Assembly: GCF_003634615.1 (NCBI RefSeq)
Contig: NZ_RBKX01000001.1
Location: forward strand, 992,001-1,056,000
Reading direction: 5' to 3'
Length of the DNA: 64,000 nucleotides
Source of the DNA: Flavobacterium sp. 102
GTDB taxonomy: Bacteria; Bacteroidota; Bacteroidia; Flavobacteriales; Flavobacteriaceae
The notes below the pieces were generated by a model. That model ran no database searches and was not told where the DNA came from. It saw nothing but the letters and a program-made list of their open reading frames with translations. Shown here piece after piece: positions 59,793-64,000 of this stretch (position 1 is its first letter; each line of letters begins with the position of its first letter). The translations under genes and the position numbers were made by a program.

Positions 59793-61229
59793 TTATTTAT
59801 TTATTACTTCTAGAATTTCTTTTAAACTTGGCGTCACCATATCTACAATCGGTTTTGGATATAATCCAAAGAATAATAAAAACGCAATGATTACGATAAA
59901 CGTAATCGCTTCGTTAGTGGTTACGTCTTTAAATACTTTAGTGTTGGTTTCTCCTAACATTACGTCTTGGAACATTTTCAACATATAATAAGCCCCTAAA
60001 ATAATGGTTGTTCCGCCTAAAACGGCGAACCAAATATTCACTTGGCTTAAGCTATACAATACGGTAAATTCTCCCACGAAGTTGAATGTTCCCGGTAAAG
60101 CCACAGAAGCTAATACCAAAATCATAAACATCGAAGTGAACTTAGGGGTTTGACTTCTGATGCCGCCTAAATCGGCTATCGTTCTCGTTTCATATCTTCT
60201 GAAAATCACTTCAGCCGCAAAGAACAATCCAACGATTACAAAACCGTGGGCAATCATTTGCGAAACTGCACCACTTAATCCGTCAAGGGTTAAAGTATAA
60301 CAACCTGCGGCGATTAAGCCAACGTGCGCCAAAGACGAATAAGCCAATAATTTCTTTAAATCCTTTTGGCGTAAAGCCACTATCGAACCATAAATCACAC
60401 CGGCAATACTCAACCCGATTAATACCGGCATATAAGTTTTGGCAGCACTAGGCGCGATAGGTAATTGCCAACGGATAACGCTGTATAATCCCATTTTCAG
60501 CATGATACCGGACAAAAGCATGGTTCCAACGGTTGGTGCTTTTTGGTATACTTTTGCCTGCCAAGTGTGGAAAGGAATAATAGGAATTTTGATGGCATAA
60601 GCTAAGAAGAAAGCGAAGAAAATCCAACATTCTTCCGTTGTTGTTAAATCTAGTTTGTATAAATCTTCTAAAAGGAAACTTCCGGCTTTTGAATACAAAT
60701 ATGCAAAAGCGATGAGCATGAATAAGGAACCTCCAAGCGTGTAGATAAAGAATTTCACCACGGCTTTTTTGCGTTCTTCGGCATCACCATTACCCCAAAT
60801 TAAAGCGATGAAGTAAATCGGAATCAAAGCCAATTCCCAGAAGATATAGTATAATAATCCGTCGGCGGCTAAGAAAGTTCCAACCATTGCAAACGACATA
60901 AATAAAACTAAAGCGTAGAAGTTTTTAGCGTTGGTAAAGCTGTTTCCAAAAGAGGAGAAAACAATCAACGGAGTCAGCGCCGTGGTCAATAAAACCATCG
61001 CCATGGATAAACCGTCGGCTTTGAAAGCTAAGGCTACTTTTGGGTTGGCAATCCAATTTCCGTTGAAACTGATGTTTGTTCCTTGGTTCAATAAGTTTAA
61101 CAAATACAAAGACAAACCTAAAGCGCCTAAACTGAATACCAGCGCGACTTTCGAAGCCAATTTATCTCCTGCGAAAAACGTGGCGATTGCACCAACAAGA
61201 AGTAATAATAATATAGTAGTTACATCCAT
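59793..61229 (-). CDS. nuoM: NADH-quinone oxidoreductase subunit M
   Basis: 478 residues, multi-helix antiporter-like complex I subunit. Seen: FWELALIPIYFIALIWG with the conserved Glu, IPFHTWQAKVYQKAPTVGTMLLSG, the lysine loop LRQKDLKKLLAYSSLAHVGLI and LPGTFNFVGEF. It starts 9 bp after nuoL and ends 4 bp before nuoN, in one transcript. Confidence 0.96.
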   Translation of the reverse strand: MDVTTILLLLLVGAIATFFAGDKLASKVALVFSLGALGLSLYLLNLLNQGTNISFNGNWIANPKVALAFKADGLSMAMVLLTTALTPLIVFSSFGNSFTNAKNFYALVLFMSFAMVGTFLAADGLLYYIFWELALIPIYFIALIWGNGDAEERKKAVVKFFIYTLGGSLFMLIAFAYLYSKAGSFLLEDLYKLDLTTTEECWIFFAFFLAYAIKIPIIPFHTWQAKVYQKAPTVGTMLLSGIMLKMGLYSVIRWQLPIAPSAAKTYMPVLIGLSIAGVIYGSIVALRQKDLKKLLAYSSLAHVGLIAAGCYTLTLDGLSGAVSQMIAHGFVIVGLFFAAEVIFRRYETRTIADLGGIRSQTPKFTSMFMILVLASVALPGTFNFVGEFTVLYSLSQVNIWFAVLGGTTIILGAYYMLKMFQDVMLGETNTKVFKDVTTNEAITFIVIIAFLLFFGLYPKPIVDMVTPSLKEILEVINK

Positions 61230-61238
61230 TATGTAAAA

Positions 61239-63137
61239 TTATTGAACTGTTTTAGTTGTAATAAATAAATAAGTTATGATGGCACAAACTCCAATTACAA
61301 AGGCAAAAAGGTATAAACCAATGTTTCCGTTGTGTAATTTTTTCCCTTGCGTTCCTAAACCGTTAGCCAATGTTCCGAAACCGTAAACCACTTTGCCTAA
61401 AGCCGGTTCTAAAGTGGTACGGAAGAAATTCGCCAAACTGTTGATTGGTTTTACAATTAAGAACATATAGAATTCGTCTACATAATATTTGTTGTACACG
61501 GTTTTTGAAAAACCAGTGATTTCAGAATCTTGTTTTGGTACAAATCCACTTTTGATGTATTTGGCATTCGCCCAAATAATTCCGACGATAGCTCCGGCTA
61601 AAGCAATTCCCATTAAGATAAATTCTTGGGTTCCTAAATGATGCGCTTCGTGTTTGGCTGCCAAAACAGGTTCTAAGAAATGGTTCAACCACATGCTTCC
61701 CGGTAAATTGATTGCGCCACCGATAACGGCTAAAATCGCTAAGATTACCAATGGAATGGTGATTAAGCTTGGGCTTTCGTGTAAGTGGTGTTTTTGTTCT
61801 TCTGTTCCGCGGAATTCTTTGAAGAAAGTCAGGTACATCAATCGGAACATATAGAAAGCGGTCATAATCGAAGCAATCGAAGCGACCACCCATAATACTT
61901 TATTGTGTTCAAAAGCAACCATCAAGATTTCGTCTTTCGACCAGAAACCTGCGAACGGGAAAATACCGGCAATCGCTAAGGTGGAAATCATCATCGTCCA
62001 GAACGTGATTGGCATTGCTTTGCGTAAACCACCCATTTTTCTCATGTCTTGTTCGCCATGCAATCCGTGAATTACCGAACCCGAACCTAAGAACAAACAA
62101 GCTTTGAAGAAGGCATGTGTGATTACGTGGAAAACCGCTACCGTGTAAGCTCCTAAACCTAAAGCTAAGAACATTAATCCCAATTGGGAAACGGTAGAGT
62201 AGGCCAAAACCTTTTTAATGTCATTTTGCAATAACCCAATGGATGCGGCTACTAGCGCCGTTAATGCACCAACAATGGCAATAATATTTTGTACTTCCGG
62301 AGTAATGTCAAATAGGAAGTTCATTCTCGTAATCATGAAAATACCGGCAGTTACCATCGTTGCGGCGTGGATTAACGCAGAAACCGGTGTTGGACCAGCC
62401 ATCGCATCGGGTAACCAAGTGTATAAAGGCAATTGGGCAGATTTTCCACAAGCTCCGATGAATAAACACAAAGCGGCAACGCTTAACCACACATAATCAA
62501 CAGTATCTAATTTCAAATGAGAAACAGCTGCTCTTAATTCAACAAAATCTAAAGTGGAGAACCAATGACCTAATATGAAAATTCCAAGTAAGAAACCTAA
62601 ATCTCCAATTCTGTTCATGATGAATGCTTTTTTAGCCGCATCGTTATATGGTTGGTTTTTATACCAAAATCCGATTAACAAATACGAACACAAACCAACG
62701 CCTTCCCATCCGATAAACATGACCAATAAATTGCTTCCGACTACTAAGGTAATCATGAAGAAAACGAACAAATTCAAATAGGCAAAGAACTTATACATAT
62801 TCTCATCGTCGTGCATGTAGCTGATAGAGTAGAGGTGAATTAATGAACCAATTCCGGTTACGAATAACAACCACAATAAAGACAATTGGTCTAATAAAAT
62901 ACCGAAGTCTAATTTGAAATTACTTACTTGAATCCAATCAAATAAAGAGATTTCAAAGGCTTTTCCGTTTTGGTTTAGTTGGGCAAAAAAGCAAATACTC
63001 AATAAGAACGAAACTACTACGGTCAACGTTCCAATGGCACCTGATACATTTCTGCTTACTTTTTTTCCAAAGAAAATATTGAAAAGAAATCCAACAAATG
63101 GAGATAAGAGTAATACTAAAGCTAAATTTGTTTCCAT
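61239..63137 (-). CDS. nuoL: NADH-quinone oxidoreductase subunit L
   Basis: 632 residues, the largest antiporter-like subunit with the long C-terminal lateral helix. Seen: FIGWEGVGLCSYLLIGFW, AQLPLYTWLPDAMAGPTPVSALIHAATMVTAG, LQNDIKKVLAYSTVSQLG and HAFFKACLFLGSGSVIH. The C-terminal tail (about 500-632) forms the lateral helix region. Starts 6 bp after nuoK. Confidence 0.96.
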   Translation of the reverse strand: METNLALVLLLSPFVGFLFNIFFGKKVSRNVSGAIGTLTVVVSFLLSICFFAQLNQNGKAFEISLFDWIQVSNFKLDFGILLDQLSLLWLLFVTGIGSLIHLYSISYMHDDENMYKFFAYLNLFVFFMITLVVGSNLLVMFIGWEGVGLCSYLLIGFWYKNQPYNDAAKKAFIMNRIGDLGFLLGIFILGHWFSTLDFVELRAAVSHLKLDTVDYVWLSVAALCLFIGACGKSAQLPLYTWLPDAMAGPTPVSALIHAATMVTAGIFMITRMNFLFDITPEVQNIIAIVGALTALVAASIGLLQNDIKKVLAYSTVSQLGLMFLALGLGAYTVAVFHVITHAFFKACLFLGSGSVIHGLHGEQDMRKMGGLRKAMPITFWTMMISTLAIAGIFPFAGFWSKDEILMVAFEHNKVLWVVASIASIMTAFYMFRLMYLTFFKEFRGTEEQKHHLHESPSLITIPLVILAILAVIGGAINLPGSMWLNHFLEPVLAAKHEAHHLGTQEFILMGIALAGAIVGIIWANAKYIKSGFVPKQDSEITGFSKTVYNKYYVDEFYMFLIVKPINSLANFFRTTLEPALGKVVYGFGTLANGLGTQGKKLHNGNIGLYLFAFVIGVCAIITYLFITTKTVQ

Positions 63138-63143
63138 CTCAGA

Positions 63144-63464
63144 TTATCCTTTTAAATTCTTTAAATTATCTATGTCGATTGAGCCTAAGTTTCTGTAAAC
63201 CGAAACTAGTATTGCCAATCCAACCGCTACTTCCGCTGCGGCCACCGCCATCGAAAAGAATACAAATATTTGTCCTTCGGCGTCTTGGTGATACGTTGAA
63301 AAAGCTACAAACAATAAGTTTACCGCATTCAACATGATTTCAATTGACATGAAAACGATGATGGCATTTCTGCGGTACAACACTCCGAAAACTCCGATAC
63401 AAAATAATAGTACCGAAAGGAAAATGTAGTTTTCTATCCCTATTTCATTTAAAATATTGTTCAT
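63144..63464 (-). CDS. nuoK: NADH-quinone oxidoreductase subunit K
   Basis: 106 residues, three membrane helices, one of the small conserved subunits of complex I. Seen: [41 protein letters not shown] with the essential membrane Glu residues, and a second Glu in [20 protein letters not shown]. It overlaps nuoJ by 1 bp, i.e. a coupled start. Confidence 0.96.
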   Translation of the reverse strand: MNNILNEIGIENYIFLSVLLFCIGVFGVLYRRNAIIVFMSIEIMLNAVNLLFVAFSTYHQDAEGQIFVFFSMAVAAAEVAVGLAILVSVYRNLGSIDIDNLKNLKG

Positions 63465-63979
63465 TATTTTTTCTCCGTTTTTTCTTTTTTAGACAATAAA
63501 ACCACACCAATCATCGCGACCAATAATAAGATAGAAGCGAATTCGAATGGTACCATATATTCGTTCAGTAATATTTTTCCAAGCATTTTGATTGATTGAA
63601 AATCTTCGCCTGAAGTATCATATTCACCCATAATGGTTTTCGAATTGATGAAAATAGTCACCAAAACAATACTCGTGAGTATAAAGACAACGATAGCGCC
63701 AAGTCTGGTAATACGAGGTTTGTGGACTTCATCTTCCTTATTTAAATTCATCAACATGATGGTAAACAGGAACAGGACTACAATCGCACCTGAGTAGACT
63801 ATAATATGCACAATCGCCAAGAACTGTGCGTTGAAAAGCAAGTAATGACCGGCAATGGAGAAAAAACAAAGCACTAAATAAATCGCGCTGTGAATTGGGT
63901 TTTTACTATAAATCGTCAAAAACGCCGTAGCCAAAGTGATGGCTGCTAAAAAGTAGAATGTAATTAATATAGGCGACAT
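63464..63979 (-). CDS. nuoJ: NADH-quinone oxidoreductase subunit J
   Basis: 171 residues, five membrane helices. Seen: [52 protein letters not shown], the NuoJ core with the conserved pi-bulge helix, then a hydrophilic loop and a last helix ([18 protein letters not shown]). Standard length. Downstream genes nuoK-L-M-N follow with almost no spacing; upstream lies nuoI. Confidence 0.96.
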   Translation of the reverse strand: MSPILITFYFLAAITLATAFLTIYSKNPIHSAIYLVLCFFSIAGHYLLFNAQFLAIVHIIVYSGAIVVLFLFTIMLMNLNKEDEVHKPRITRLGAIVVFILTSIVLVTIFINSKTIMGEYDTSGEDFQSIKMLGKILLNEYMVPFEFASILLLVAMIGVVLLSKKEKTEKK

Positions 63980-64000
63980 TAGTTAGCGTTTTTAAGTTGA
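63979..64000 (-). CDS. nuoI: NADH-quinone oxidoreductase subunit I, last codons (partial)
   Basis: Reading leftward from the window edge, the frame QLKNAN-stop ends at 63981-63979 and its TAA overlaps the nuoJ ATG by one base (TAATG). The conserved nuoI-nuoJ order and this coupling support the call, but only six codons are visible. Confidence 0.5.

Overview
The window reads as a chromosomal segment of a Flavobacteriaceae (Bacteroidota) bacterium, most likely a Flavobacterium. The grounds are low GC, flavobacterial-type promoters (TTTG/TTG, 17-22 nt, TAnnTTTG), secreted proteins with C-terminal type IX secretion (T9SS) sorting domains, SprB-type repeats, DUF4286, Pth with an N-terminal extension, and small palindromic repeats scattered through intergenic DNA.

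Layout. 1-530: end of atpD, then atpC. 679-6103: a rightward biotin block (small membrane protein, bioF, a GxxExxY gene inserted between inverted repeats, bioD, bioA, a divergent ketoacyl synthase). 6195-7170: recX and a 21-bp tandem array. 7548-12683: a 1711-aa T9SS surface protein. 12753-15411: bioB, a small membrane protein and ribF, leftward. 15787-19825: two T9SS metalloproteases. 19873-28411: leftward housekeeping genes (pth, rplY, prs, mgtE, rsmA, a DUF4286 gene, a TPR gene, serS) with tRNA-Leu. 28590-31930: M1-like aminopeptidase and rseP. 32033-32890: tRNA-Asn followed by a tandem array of broken tRNA-Asn pieces, then a GIY-YIG gene. 33223-44196: accessory surface genes, including a TMTC-like membrane protein, a giant SprB-repeat protein, an S41 protease with a broken second copy, and two decayed surface-protein fragments. 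44444-47976: an unknown protein, a membrane LytTR regulator, a second 21-bp array and an unknown 242-aa protein. 48450-53197: a compact leftward cassette of m5C DNA methyltransferase, double-GHKL histidine-kinase-like ATPase and receiver-domain protein. 53393-54597: REP repeats around a RAYT transposase. 54799-56489: umuDC. 56899-57904: a small membrane protein and a GreA/Rnk-like gene. 58409-64000: nuoN, M, L, K, J and the last codons of nuoI.

How it works together. Core metabolism comprises ATP synthase, complex I, biotin synthesis (bioF-bioD-bioA with bioB elsewhere), flavin cofactor synthesis, PRPP synthesis, translation and membrane proteolysis. It alternates with cell-surface and secreted T9SS cargo, as expected of a polymer-degrading, surface-living flavobacterium. 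The biotin operon has been colonised by at least three repeat types, two of them inside coding sequence.

The best candidate for an undescribed system is the methyltransferase / double-GHKL / receiver cassette at 48450-53197, which has no recognisable restriction nuclease. Next are the tRNA-Asn-derived 137-bp array with its GIY-YIG neighbour, the GxxExxY element with 37-bp inverted repeats, the two 21-bp arrays, and the 86-bp direct repeats of the nuoN end flanking the GreA/Rnk-like gene.
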